Numbered from the stretch's first letter, positions 36,671 through 48,406 are shown. The stretch: 64,000 bases of DNA from Panagrolaimus kolymaensis (GCA_028622995.1 JAJQJQ010000006.1:4340001-4404000), one strand, 5' to 3'. The notes: generated by a model from the sequence alone, not told the origin. Numbers and translations are program-made.

Positions 36671-36768
36671 GCTGTAAATACACAAAAACAAGGCAAGGGT
36701 CTTTGTAATGCTAAACAATATCGCAATCGAAGCAATAACAAATTCCTTTCTCTAACATAAATAATCAG

Positions 36769-37301
36769 CAGTGTGCCGCTTTTTAATTTTTTCGCCTCCG
36801 CCTCCGGAGTAGGGTTGCCCTCCCCCCCCGTTTTTCAAAAAAACCGGGGAACGGGGAATCGTTCGGGGAGAAAATTTTTCGGGGACGGGGAGACGGGGAG
36901 AAAAACGGGGAGGATTTTGTTCGGGGACGGGGAGTAAAAAAATTTTTTTCTCGTTAATTATTAAGAAAAAAATTTTTTTCTTGTATGCTTTTCACTGCAA
37001 TTTTTTTTTCGGGGAGAAAATCCTTCGGGGACGGGGAGGCGGGGAGAAAAACGGGGAGAATTTTTTTCGGGGACGGGGAAGGGGACGGGGAACGGGGACG
37101 GGGAAACGGGGAGTCCCCGTCCCCGCGGGGGGGGAGGTCAACCCTACTCCGGAGGCGATGGAGGCGCCTCCGGAGGCGCGGAGGCGATAAAAATACGTTA
37201 GTTTTTCGAAACATCGCCTCCGCCTCCGCCTCCACCTCCGGAGGCGGAGGCGCCTCCGGAGGCGATGGAGGCGCCTCCGGAGGTGGAGGCGCGGCACACT
37301 G
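36769..37301. mobile_element. Element E: hAT-type transposon with CGCCTCCGGAGGCG arrays, host of element D
   Basis: The ends CAGTGTGCCGC and GCGGCACACTG form a perfect 11-bp terminal inverted repeat. The flanks are identical 8-bp duplications ATAATCAG (36761-36768 and 37302-37309), the hAT signature. The native part (36769-36809 plus 37147-37301) is made almost entirely of the words CGCCTCCGGAGGCG and GGAGGCGC in both orientations, so it is strongly GC-rich in an AT-rich genome. Element D interrupts it at a CTCCGGAG word. Without D it would be about 190 bp. The Arg/Gly/Pro-rich open frames across it are translations of the arrays and not genes. Confidence 0.92.
36810..37146. mobile_element. 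Element D: hAT-type transposon with ACGGGGA arrays, nested in E
   Basis: It starts TAGGGTTG and ends CAACCCTA, the same termini as element A. The inverted repeat continues, with one mismatch, through CTCCCCCCCCG. It is flanked by identical 8-bp duplications CTCCGGAG (36802-36809 and 37147-37154). The interior is a dense array of the words CGGGGA and AACGGGGA with few spacers, mostly in one orientation, plus AT-rich gaps. At 337 bp it has no coding capacity. Nesting shows that it inserted after element E was in place. Confidence 0.93.
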
Positions 37302-37600
37302 ATAATCAGAACCTAATTTCTAGAAATTTTTTCATAAAATATGTAATTGTTAAAAATATTTTCTCCACATTCAGATTACTAATGGATTGATTGATTCACT
37401 ATCCAGTTTACATAATCTTTGACAAATTTCAATTTTTTCTAATAAAAAAAATGATTCATAACTTTCATGAGAAAATTTGCATCCATTTTGGCATCCTAAA
37501 ATTTTGCGAAAAAAGGCGCGAACTTTTTTTTGTTGGCACTTTTTTGAAGTTTTTCTTTCTTCATTGTCTTCATATTTTTTTTGTGCTGCTGTTGGTTATC

Positions 37601-38453
37601 ATGAGGATTCTTGTTGGTGTCAAACGTGTTATTGATTATGCTGTTAAAGTTCGAGTTCGAGCTGATAAGAAATGTGTCATCACTGAAAATGTTCAACATT
37701 CTATGAATCCATTTGATGAAGTTGCTCTTGAAGAAGCTGTAAAACTCAAAGAATCAAAGCATGCTAAAGAAGTTGTTGTTATTTCAATTGGTCCACTCAA
37801 ATCTCAAGTTGGTCTATCTTTTATTTCTTCCTTTTATAAATGCATTGGTTCAGGAAGTTCTTCGTACTGCTCTTGCTAAAGGTGCTGATAAAGCAATTCA
37901 TATTGAAATCGACGCAAAAGATGCTGATCATGTTGAACCAATCCATGTTGCTCGAACTATCGCCAAAATAGCTAAAGATGAAAAATTTGATGCTGTCTTT
38001 GTTGGTAAACAAGCTATCGATGATGATGCAAATCAAACTGGACAACTTATTGCTGGATTTCTTGATTGGCCGCAAGCAATGTTTGCAAACAAAATTGAAT
38101 ATGAAAATGGTTATTTGAAAGTTACACGTGAAATTGATGGTGGTCTTGATACTGTGAAAGTCAAATTGCCTGCTGTTGTTAGTGCTGATTTACGTTTGAA
38201 TGAGCCTCGTTATGCAACACTACCAAATATTATGAAAGCCAAGAAGAAGCCTGTTGAAAAGAAAACTCCAAAAGATTTAGGCATTGATTTTACTCCACAA
38301 ACTGAAATCCTTGAGGTATGTTTTATAACTTTTATGTTTATTCTTATTTTTCCTTTTTAGGTTAATGAACCTCCTCCACGTATAGCTGGTGAAATTGTTC
38401 CTGATGTTCAAACTCTTATTCAAAAACTTCGAGAAAAGGGCGCTATTCCATGA
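37601..38453 (+). CDS. ETFB: Electron transfer flavoprotein beta subunit
   Basis: Three exons (37601-37807, 37854-38315, 38361-38453) join in phase 0 to 253 residues, almost the human length. The protein starts [19 protein letters not shown] and carries the conserved [17 protein letters not shown], the nucleotide-binding core ([20 protein letters not shown]), [29 protein letters not shown] and a C-terminal [12 protein letters not shown] beta binds AMP and, with the alpha subunit, passes electrons from matrix acyl-CoA dehydrogenases to ETF-QO. The known recognition loop is intact around LNEPRYATL. As in human ETFB there is no long cleavable presequence. AATAAA signals follow near 38500 and 38523. 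Gene start is supported by the conserved N-terminus. Confidence 0.97.
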
Positions 38454-38700
38454 TGAAAAGATGTGTAAATAAGAATATTGTACTAATTTTATGTAATATG
38501 TAATAAAACTTTTATGTAATAATAAATAAATGCTTTTTCCACTGTTTTTATTTTGATTTGAAGATTTTTTGTCTTTTATGAACTTACAAAATTTATTTGA
38601 GAGTATTAATTATGTGCATATTTGTCTCTTCATCACAAAGAAGTTCTTCATTTTATTTACAAACAGAATAACGGTTATAACTTTTTATACCAACACAAAA

Positions 38701-39644
38701 TTATCCCATGAGCTCTTTCAATTTTGCCATTTTTGGTTGATCAATTTTCGTTCCAAATGGTGGATGGCGTTTTCGAATTCCAAATTTTTTTGGTGAAGCC
38801 GTTGTTGTGAATGAAGGAGATGGAATCGCCGTCGTTATCTTTGATTTTGTGGCATTCTTTAATTCTTCTCTAAATTTCTTTAAAAAATCTTTATGAAATG
38901 GTTCAACATCCATTGGACCATTCAATTGAAAAAGCGATTGTTGAACATCAGGATCCAAAGCAGATATGATAAAATTCAAATCACTTATTTTTTGTTTTAT
39001 TGTAAGCGAGTGGTTTCCCAAAGTTTCATAGAGTATTTTAAAATCCTGATCGGGTATCTTTTCTTTCAATTCCAAAATTGGCTGTAAAATAAATATTCTC
39101 GAAGCTTAAAAAAACTCCATTAATCTTCTAAAAACTTACTACTGTATATCGAATTGTGTAAACCATGGTTGAAAAGCTATCAAAAAACATTGTTTTTTCT
39201 TTTGAATTTTCCAAAGCACAATTATTTTTTGAAGAAATTATTTGTTGATCCAATGGAAGTTCGCTCATTAACGTTTCAATGATGGATTGTTTTTCATCGA
39301 AAGTTAAATTTGGATGATAAAAAACATCTTTGATTTGCCATTGAGCAACTGCAGGAAGACCAGTATAAATTGAAGGCAAATGTAATTTGCTTCGTTGTAA
39401 ATAATCAACATTTTGAGAAATGATTCCATCCATGGCTCTCTCCTTTCCTCGAAGGCTCAAACTATCATTAGCTTCAACGGCATAAAGTTGCTCCATCACA
39501 TTCAAAGGAAATGCAAACTCCTGTAAAAAGATTTTATAAAAAATCACTGAAAAAAATATTATTTACCCATGAATTGTATGAACTATAATATCCATGAGTA
39601 TTCGAGACGCAAGATAATATTATTAATACAAAAATAAGTAACAT
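38701..39644 (-). CDS. Secreted SXP/RAL-2 (DUF148)-like protein
   Basis: Three exons (39567-39644, 39140-39520, 38701-39081) join in phase 0 to 279 residues. The first exon gives a signal peptide (MLLIFVLIILSCVSNTHG). Two similar helical units follow. The first has LPSIYTGLPAVAQWQIKDVF and HPNLTFDEKQSIIETLM. The second has IPDQDFKILYETLGNHSLT and KQKISDLNFIIS. The pattern of a hydrophobic helix, then xxxLTxxxK and an acidic helix, is that of the nematode DUF148/ANIS5 family (SXP/RAL-2), which are secreted lipid- or metal-binding antigens. The C-terminus is basic and Ser/Thr-rich. Assignment rests on pattern, not on strong identity. Confidence 0.8.
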
Positions 39645-40160
39645 ATTTTAGAATTCTCGAAAAGTCATGATCGAAAAGCAAGCTATTTGTATCATTTTTT
39701 TTTGATGACCACCTGTTTAGTAAATATTAAATTATGTCACTGCTCAATCCTGCTGTGTAAATATACTAATGCGAATTTGTTTATATTAAATAGCAGTTCA
39801 AACCTTTTTTCTAATAATGGTGTAAAAAAGGTAGCATTTATCAAGATTTAACTTAGAATGCATGCGAATCTTCTTTGCTTTCTTCGAAACATTTTTAGTT
39901 TGGTGATTTCTAAAGTTTTAGTACTTAGAACAAAAATGGAAATTAGTAATGCATATGCTTCACATATAAATATTAATCGTTTGTTTTGCTAATAATCCCG
40001 CTGCTTTAACAAAGCTAAATAATAATAACAAGTCTGCTTAGTTTTTAATTAAGAAAGAAACAAGAGAAGAAAACAAAAACAAAATAAATATTTATCAACA
40101 ATTTATTTGCTACAAACAAAATAGAGATAACTTCAAAACAACTCAAAAAGATAAAAAAGA

Positions 40161-41237
40161 TTAGGCTTTAAGACGCCAAACTCGGATGTGATTATCCGTA
40201 TAACCAGCAAACAATGTTCGACCATCAGGAGACCATGCGAGAGAAGTGACTTCAGCAGCGTTTTGACGAGTAGCAGCACCAGTAGCATCAATTTTCAAAT
40301 CATCGATTGAGGTTTTGGTTTCGAGATCCCAGATTTTGATAACAGATCCAACCGCAGCAGATAACCAGTAACGATCAGGAGAGAAGCACAAAGCATTGAC
40401 GATGTCATGACCCTGGAGGGTGTAAAGATGTTTGCCATCGTTGAGATCCCATAACATGGAAGTACCATCTTTGCCACCAGAAGCACATAATGAGCCATCA
40501 GGAGAAACGGTGATAGAGTTGATGTAACCATAATGACCGATATGATTTGTCTTCAAACGGCAGTTTGAAAGATTCCATACTTTGACGATGCCATCCCATC
40601 CTCCAGAAACAATAGCAGGATTTTCAACAGATGGCGAAAATCTGACAGCTGAGACCCAGTCAGTGTGACATTCATCAACAACGGTGTGTTTACATTGAGC
40701 AAGAGTGTTCCAGAGCTTGATAGTACGATCACGAGAACCAGAAACAATTTGACGGTTATCAGCAGAGAAAGCGACGGAAAGAACATCTTTGGTGTGAGCA
40801 GCGAAACGACGAGTAGTTTGACCACTAAAATATTTAAAGGTAAAATTTTATAAAAAACAAAGGTGTTAAACATACGTATGCAAATCCCAAAGACGAAGCG
40901 ATTTATCCCATGAACCAGAAAGAGCATATTGGCCATCAGATGATAAAGAAATATCAGAAACGAAATGAGCATGTCCACGAAGAGCACGCTTGGGTCTTCC
41001 AATGACGGCATTTTCTTCCATTGTATGATCACCAACACCAAGTTCCCATACGATCAAAGATTTATCTAAAACATGAGGAAAAATGATATGCATATGATAA
41101 AAATAAAAGAAAAACATACCACGTGAAGCAGAAACGATGATGTTGGGATTCTCAGTAGTGGCGATCTGGGTAACCCAGTTTGAATGGCCTTTCAGAACAC
41201 CCACGAGTTTTAAACAATTGCCATCACCACCATCCAT
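40161..41237 (-). CDS. rack-1: RACK1, ribosome-associated WD40 scaffold
   Basis: Three exons (41120-41237, 40876-41065, 40161-40824) join in phase to 323 residues, within a few residues of RACK1 from other animals. Seven WD repeats are visible: [86 protein letters not shown] and [20 protein letters not shown]. The family strings [13 protein letters not shown] and WNTLAQCK are present. RACK1 sits on the 40S head near the mRNA exit and recruits PKC and other kinases. Start at MDGGDGN is chosen as the first ATG compatible with the beta-propeller. Upstream in-frame sequence is hydrophobic and probably untranslated. Confidence 0.98.
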
Positions 41238-42586
41238 GTTTTTGATAATGCAAAGAACGTGTTTCTGAAGAAAAAAAATGGTATTAGTAATGAAGTAAAG
41301 GGGAGAGCGAGATATCAATGAATAAAATAAAGCGATTTGACATGCAAAAATGCATAACCACGAAACAAAAAGGCTGACAGCAAAAAAATCTAAAGATTTC
41401 ATCAAAAAAAAAAAATGAATGAAAAATTTTCAAGAGTTGAGAAACAAAAAAGTTTTTGGATTGCATTTTAGGATGTTACAGTAATTTGCACGAGGGAAGT
41501 GTAATCGCCTCGAAACCTAACATATTTATGAATAATTTTGCTCAAAAATGTTTTTACTTCAAATCGAAGCCAATCCATTAGTGAGTGTATTTTCAATTTT
41601 TTTTATAGCCAAAGTAAATAACAAAACAACAAAAAGCTAATGTTATTACATATTATTAGAAACATTGGAAATTGTAAAAGAACCTGAATAGAAAAACATC
41701 TTGGAAAGGACACCTTTTTTTGTTTTTATTAAAACCATTACATCTTCTTATGTTTTTAATCTTTTATAAGCAGCCTCTTTATTTTTTGCCTTTTATTTTA
41801 GGATTACCTCGAAAATACGCAATATTTTTTTGCAAGATTGAATCAAAAAAATGGCTGCCAAATGGGAGCTAAACATATTGTTTGCAAAAAATTTTTTTGA
41901 CGAAGCTTGTAATTGGTGAAATTTCTTGGAAGCTGAAATTACATCCGCGATATTTATTCGTTTAAAATATGATTTACTTACAAAGATTGTAAATTTTATT
42001 AATAAATGAGACTTTTTGAATGATTACTGAAGTCAATGCTTTCTTTCTTTCACATATTTTGCTTTATGAATGACCTCAATGAGTATTAACCTTTTTTTTC
42101 TCATCTCAACAAACACCAAATATAAAAAACGTCATTGTTGTTATTATTGCGAAAAATAAATAATATTTATTATTGTCTTACTAAAAAGCTTTATTAACTT
42201 TTATAAGACTTCAATATTACAAACATGAAGTGCTTTGCTTTGATTATTGCTTTATTTATTTATGTCCTCATTCATTCATATTGTCCTTAGAGAGTAAGAA
42301 TTGTTTTATTTATTTGTTTCCGGAAGAAGAAAACTAAAATATAAGCTTGAGTCAAAGAACTTGACCATGTTTTTTTTTGTTGCTGCTATTCTTTTCCATT
42401 TTTTACAACCTTGAAATATTGTCTCCATGACGACAGTATACTCCATTGAATAAAGGACTTTTTACTCCTATTTTTTTTTGTCAACTTAAGGCTTCTTTCA
42501 CTTATTTTGCTTGTTTACTTTTTAAATTTTTCATAGATTAAAAAAAACAAAAATTTATTGTTATTGAAAAATATTTATTCCGAATT
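41238..42586. other. Divergent promoter region rack-1 / CFAP36
   Basis: These 1.35 kb separate two divergently transcribed genes. No exon, RNA gene or repeat was recognised. The sequence is AT-rich with T tracts and presumably holds both promoters. Confidence 0.5.
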
Positions 42587-44187
42587 ATGTTCCGGAAGCG
42601 TTCACAATCAGCTCCTAAACGTCCATCAGAAAAAGTAATATTCAAAAAGTTTTTGGAATTTTTACAAACTTCTATGTGGCAATTTCCAACGAGTATGTTT
42701 ATTGAACAAAATTCTATTGGTACGTTGTTTCTTCTTATTGAAAATTTTTAACATTTTATTGTTTTTTAGTATTTGATCGAGATCAACTTGAACCAACATT
42801 ATTTAAAAATATTCATACAAAATTTGTTAAAGTTGTTGATTCATTAATTGCTGCACATTGTGAAGATGCTAAAATAACTCCAAAAGAACTTGTTGAAGCG
42901 TTAAAACAAGTGGATAAAACTAAAAAATTAACTTTCAAAGAGCGGGTTCTTCTTGAGCCTGTTGTGGCAGCGCAAGATTTTAATGTATTTGTTCCAATGA
43001 TGATGAGAAAGAATGTTGAATTACAACTTCAAGCTTTGCGACTCGTTCAAGTAATTATTTACTTTTTTTCTTCATTTGCTTGAAATTTAGGCTTTTCTTT
43101 TTATAGCATGTAACAGGGATGATTCCAACAGCCATGACTTTGCCTGAAGAAGATGCACCACTTTGGGATATTTTGAGAGATGAAGATGAATGTGAGCGGT
43201 ACATTCTTATTAGTGTTATTCGTAAAAGTCGAGAGGATTTTGTTAATGAACAAACAACGGATGAATATTGGGGAAATATGGCTGAGCAAGTTAAAGAGAG
43301 AAGTGATGAGGAACAAGAAATGTTAAAATCGATACAAGATCATCATCAACGAGGAATTGATGATGCCATTATGAAAGTTAGTTTAAAATTCGTTATTTGT
43401 TCCGAATCCAATTGCCTTTTATAGAATCTTGAAACGGGGCTACAATCTTTATTACTTCATGAGCCAATGAAAGATTCTGTTTCTCTCGCTGGTAAACCGT
43501 CATCCCCAAATGCAAAAGAAGCAAACGATGGAAAAGCTACTAAAGCTTCGCGCGCATCTTCAGCGGGTCGTCCAGGAACTTCTAAAAAACAAATAACAAT
43601 TACAGCAACTCCTGAAAAACCGTCGATAAAGATAAGTGATGAACCTAGAAAATCCATAAGTGGTGGAGCTACAGTGAATATAGGTCCAGCACAATCTAAA
43701 GGCATAAAAAAGCAACCATTAGCATCTCCAATAACTCCCAATGCCGAAACAAATAGTTCAAAAACAAATTCTCCAGTAAGCTATATTTTTTGGAAGCAAA
43801 TTTATGTTTTAAATCAATTTAATTTTTAGAGTGCCATCAGTCCAACTTCCAAATTTGATTATCGCTCATTATTGAAAGATCGAGAACAAATTTCTGAAGA
43901 AAAACTTGCTGAAAGAACTACATATTTGAGGCAACAAAGAGATAAGCTGCTTGAATTGAAGAGAGCTGAAAGGGAAAAGCAATTACACGTAAGATTGCTG
44001 AAATTTTTAATATTTGTAATTATCAAATTATTTTTTTCAGGAGCAGTCTGAAAAGGCTGCGATAGAAAGGCCTCGAACAGCGATGGCTGCACGAAAGGCA
44101 CTTTCAGAAAACGAAGCTCGATTGGAAACTCGTCGAGCTATTGCTTCTAAACTTAAAGCTGAAGTCGTTGATGCTAATAATGAATGA
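42587..44187 (+). CDS. cfap-36: CFAP36 (CCDC104/BARTL1) ciliary protein
   Basis: Six exons (42587-42719, 42770-43050, 43107-43376, 43425-43775, 43830-43988, 44041-44187) join in phase to 446 residues, longer than human CFAP36 (about 340). Residues about 20-145 are the BART-like domain, with VFDRDQLEPTLF and the diagnostic EPVVAAQDFNVFVPMMMRKN followed by ELQLQALRLVQ. A low-complexity Ser/Thr/Lys-rich middle follows. The C-terminal coiled coil has the family strings KLAERTTYLRQQRDKLLELK and RAIASKLKAEVV. In other animals the BART-like domain binds ARL3-GTP and the protein is ciliary. The extra length lies in the middle low-complexity part. The gene is otherwise intact. Confidence 0.93.
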
Positions 44188-44543
44188 TAAAAAAAAAGCA
44201 TCGAAAAACAAACAAATAGTCGTAAAAAACCTTTCTGAATTCAACGATGACAAAAAATAAATAAATAATACAATATTTTATACTTTTTTTTGATTTTTTA
44301 AAATTCTTTATTTGTTGAAAAAAAGACGAAGCAAATAAAACAAATTCTTTGCAACATCAAAAAAAAAGAAACATTGTTGAATTGAAAAAAATGTTGAATT
44401 CCTTATTCCTTTTTCCGTAAAAAAAAACAAACAACCTGAAGATGGATGGATTACTTAAGTATAAAAGCAACTCGAAGAATCTTGGAAAGGTATCAGATCT
44501 GATTCTATCATCACAAGTTTTAGCTTTCTTTTTGGTTGAAAAA

Positions 44544-45261
44544 ATGTTTAAATTTCTTGGATTATTTTTCGCTATTTTTACTGTAACTTTTGGTTGTCTT
44601 CCACTTGGTGGCGGTGATGGTAACGGTGATGATGGACAAATTAGTGATTGTAAGGATGCTAAAAAAGTTGAAGATTGCAATGAGTATATTTTTTAGCTGC
44701 CATAACAAGTACTCCCGGTTTTGATATGGTTTATTCTCCACCTATTATATGGACTGCGCCCAAAGATTTGGAACGTTTCGGCGCACAGGAATCAAATATT
44801 GATTTTGCAACAAGAGTGGCTCATAGAATGGTTGAAATTGCGGTACGAAAGTTTAAGAAAGATATTAATGGGATATGATAGTTTTTCAGATTCTAGAAGC
44901 GTTGGTAGATCTTGGAATTGCAAATAAACCATCCTATGATTTCGAAACTTTCGCTGGTCAAGAAATTGATGTCATTAATACTACGGCAATGGGAACGACA
45001 GGTATGGGCATTGTTGAGGGAGGTACTGTGGCATTAAAATGTACGGATGATGCAACAGAAGCAGAAACTCCTGCGGGAACAGAGAGCCCAATCCCAGGGA
45101 TGGGTTGTAAAACTGAAGCAAACACCTTAACCCAAAGCTTTTCAATCAAATCTGGCCCTACCCTTACTGGAAAGCAATGGAAAGACATTGCAACAAAATT
45201 AGAATCAACCCTTCTCAGAGAAGGTGTTCGATTTAATGACGACATAAAAGTATCCGCTTAA
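44544..45261 (+). CDS. Secreted protein of unknown family
   Basis: Three exons (44544-44649, 44697-44842, 44890-45261) join in phase to 207 residues. The start at 44544 gives a clean signal peptide (MFKFLGLFFAIFTVTFGCLP). An in-frame upstream ATG at 44442 is less likely. The first intron is inferred from a good GTAAGG donor and TTTTTTAG acceptor. An alternative donor at 44614 would delete a few more Gly/Asp residues. The mature protein has WTAPKDLERFGAQES, a helix FATRVAHRMVEIAILEALVD, a Gly/Thr-rich segment with two cysteines, and QSFSIKSGPTLTGKQWKDIA. No family is recognised. It looks like a small extracellular nematode-specific protein. Confidence 0.75.
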
Positions 45262-46343
45262 TTTACTTTGCATTTTTTTTATTTCTTTCGATAATGTTTG
45301 TACACAATCTTGATTTTGATTGATTTATAAAAAATGTGAAATCAAATAAATGTTTTATTTCTTTTATTTTTTTGTTTGACAACTGTTTACCGACGTGTGT
45401 TTTATTTCAAAAAAAAGATAAGCAGCTACGAGAAAACATCTAAAATGATTGATGGACAATGATGGAAAGTTTAAGATGTAACTTTTTTGTTTTGTTAAAA
45501 CAAGGTCAAAAAACGTATGGACTTTAAAATTTTTAAAATAGTTTAAAAGTGCAATATGAAAGATGATAAATCCATAAACAACAAAATGAGATACAGTAAA
45601 GCTGTTAATGAAAAGAAACTAAGATAAAATGAAACAAATAAAAAGAGCAGAATAGTCATTCTTATCACTGCTTTATAAATCAACATACAATCCTAATTCG
45701 TTACATTCAAATCCTCTTAATCAGACTCAAGCTCTTCTTATCAATGATGATACATTTGATGCCAATAAAATCCACTAAAAGCCGCCATTCGAAATTAGTG
45801 TCTTTTGGGTTATTCTATGTTCTCGAAGGAGAACAATAAACAACAAAAAATTAAGTTAACTCTTTTTGATGCTCTCCCAAAGTCGCAGCTGTGCAACAAT
45901 ATCTTGCTTGCTTTATTTTATTTTTTTCAACGGCACCTGACCAAAATCTTTGTTTCCTTCCAGCTTTTACTTGCTGCTTTTTTATTATTCTTTCGCCTGC
46001 TTTGCTCTTGGCTTTGCTTTGTCATTGATTCTGTTATTTTTTTATCATTATTTCATTTACACCCAAAGGCGAGTAAGTAACATAGCATTTATTTCTTATT
46101 CCAAACAAAAAATAGTAGGCACATTTCGTTTTTTTTTGTTTCTCATTTCATTTATCTCATCATCAACCTTATTTTTTTATTAGATTTTTGTTTCAAACAA
46201 AGAAATCCATTATTTTTGCTTTAATTCTCTTCATCCTTGTGTTTACGTGAGAAATATTTATTTTTCGAATGATTCGATAGCTTCTCTTGAGGATATTATT
46301 TTGTTTCGTCGTAAATGTAAAAAAAAGAATCCAAAAACTAAAG
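45262..46343. other. Intergenic region
   Basis: No gene or repeat is seen in 1.08 kb. An AATAAATG at about 45346 fits the 3' end of the secreted-protein gene. The rest is T-rich 5' flank of the LAPTM-like gene. Confidence 0.5.
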
Positions 46344-48294
46344 ATGATGAAACCATCAGTTTCGGTATCACTTGATTGGGGATTACATACTCCAACAAGA
46401 ATAATTGAAAAATTGCCACCAGATGAAAAATATCGAACATGTTGTAATTGTTGTCATATTAAAACGGGTACAGTATTTCTTGGTTTAGTTGAATTATGTG
46501 CTGTAGCATTTTTATTTGTTTCTATTGTTAAACAACTTATGTGGAAACATGATGATCGATCGTTATGTGGTGAAGGAGAGTAAGCTGCCTCTTCTTATAA
46601 TGAACAATTTTTGAAAGTAAATTTAGAAGTTCCAATAATTTTAGATTATGGAAAGATTGTTTAATATTTAATTTTTCTCATTTTAATATTACTCTTGCTG
46701 GTGATTATGTTATTGCATTATTAATGATCTCAATTATGCTTTCGGTTAGTGTAAGTTACTAATCCAAAACTGCTTCCGCTCTAACAATATATCAAATATT
46801 AATGATTCATTTTTTGCTTTATTAACAAATCAGGCTTGAGTGACTTTGACTAATCCCTTTTTATAGTTCCACTTTCATAAAAAAAAATCATCCCTTATTG
46901 ACGCTCTAAAAAAATTTTAAGATTTTATTATTGTTTTATGGTATTGCTGCAATTGCACCCGGTTTTTTATTTCCTCATATTATTGTTCAAGCATTTGGTT
47001 TATTATTTTCTCTTGGATATTTTTTTCTTTATGCATGGTCATATTTTTATGGAGATCTTTACACTCAAAAACATTCCTTTGAATTTGAAGCATTAGTTGA
47101 ACGAATGTGGTTAGCATCAATTTTATTAGTATTTTCTGGATTTCAATCTTATCTTTTTGTTACCGTTATTAAATGCACCCTTTATCTTCAGGCATGTTTG
47201 TTTAATCCTTTTTTGCCATTAAAAATCTAATTATCCATTAAAAACCCCAATGTTGTTGCATTTATTTTGTTTTTTTAGATGCTCAGTAAAGAAAATAAAC
47301 GACGCAAAAATCAATTTGAGGAAGTATCAAATCGTGTTCGACTTGCAAAAGAAAACGGACTTTGGAGAAATACATCTTGGGGTGGAACCATTCAACAGGT
47401 TAGTTAGTTTGTCATTAATGGCAATTTCGCTCTATTGCTGCTGCTCTCTGATTAATGAATGACAAGACAATTGACTTTTAGTATCGAGGACAATATGAGG
47501 ATGAAGAAGAAAGTGAAAAAAGAAAAGAAAGAAAAAAGGATAAACCCGTAAATCGAGTTCAATGGGATTTGCAAAAAAATGAAGAGAAAAGTATTAGCTG
47601 CTGCCCCGATGAATCGTTAAAATCCAGTGAAGAAGAGAAAATTATTAGACAATTACCAAGTATTGAGCTTCATAAAGAGCCCAAAAAGCCAGCGATAAAG
47701 CATGGAGTTTCACCAAAACAATTCAAAGAACAAAAATCAAATAGCACAGAATCGACCAAAGAAAAAGAAAAAGAAAAAATTCCTAAAAAAGTTTCACATT
47801 CGAGTGGACCACCAAGAAAAACAACAGGCAGTAGCTCTCCAACAAGACTTCATAAAACTGATTCGGGTGGTGCAAAGAAGCATCCACCTGGAGATCTTAC
47901 AGCTTCACCAACAAGCAAAAGAAGGCGCCACAAGGAGTCGCAACAACAAGAGTCACCAAAAGCATCACATCGCCCCCGCCGTGAACATCATCATCGATCG
48001 CAAGCAAACACTGACGAGACAGCCACGGGTAAGTGTGTCAAAAAAAGAAGCTTGCATAATGGCTAAAGTTTGAGATTGCAATAATCTTCGAACTTTCACT
48101 TCTCAGACTTTTGCTGTCAAAAGAAAATCATATCATTTCATAACAAAAAAAAGTTGAAAGATAATCTTTTTTTTGTTGCAGGTCGTAATTCACCATCCAA
48201 AATGACAAGCTCAACGGGAGGACCAGTTGTTAAAAAGATATCGATTAGCTCCACTCCAACATTCCAACAAAATAATAATGCCATTTCTTCATGA
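46344..48294 (+). CDS. LAPTM-like four-pass membrane protein with long basic tail
   Basis: Six exons (46344-46579, 46645-46750, 46922-47191, 47279-47398, 47482-48028, 48182-48294) join in phase to 463 residues. The intron after 47191 needs a GC donor (CAG|GCATGT); the GT option two codons on hits a stop. Four hydrophobic helices occupy roughly residues 40-60, 98-125, 128-155 and 180-205. The first follows a Cys-rich CCNCCHIKTGTVFLGL, very like the CCxCCHxxTGT start of LAPTM4/5 lysosomal membrane proteins. The fourth ends in FSGFQSYLFVTVIKC. The cytosolic tail of about 250 residues is Lys/Ser/Pro-rich and probably disordered. A lysosomal or endosomal location is inferred. The tail is far longer than in vertebrate LAPTMs. 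Confidence 0.8.
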
Positions 48295-48406
48295 AAGACC
48301 ATTTATTCACACAACAACAAAAAAAAGAAATACAAAGAAAAGTGCAAAATTATAAAAAATTTCAAATTTATGATACCAAAAAGCATCAAACAGCAGCAAT
48401 CATTTC

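Noticed and set aside
36954..37302. Overlapping Arg/Gly/Pro-rich open frames on both strands
   Set aside because: They are translations of the GC-rich word arrays of elements D and E, which have clear inverted ends and target duplications.
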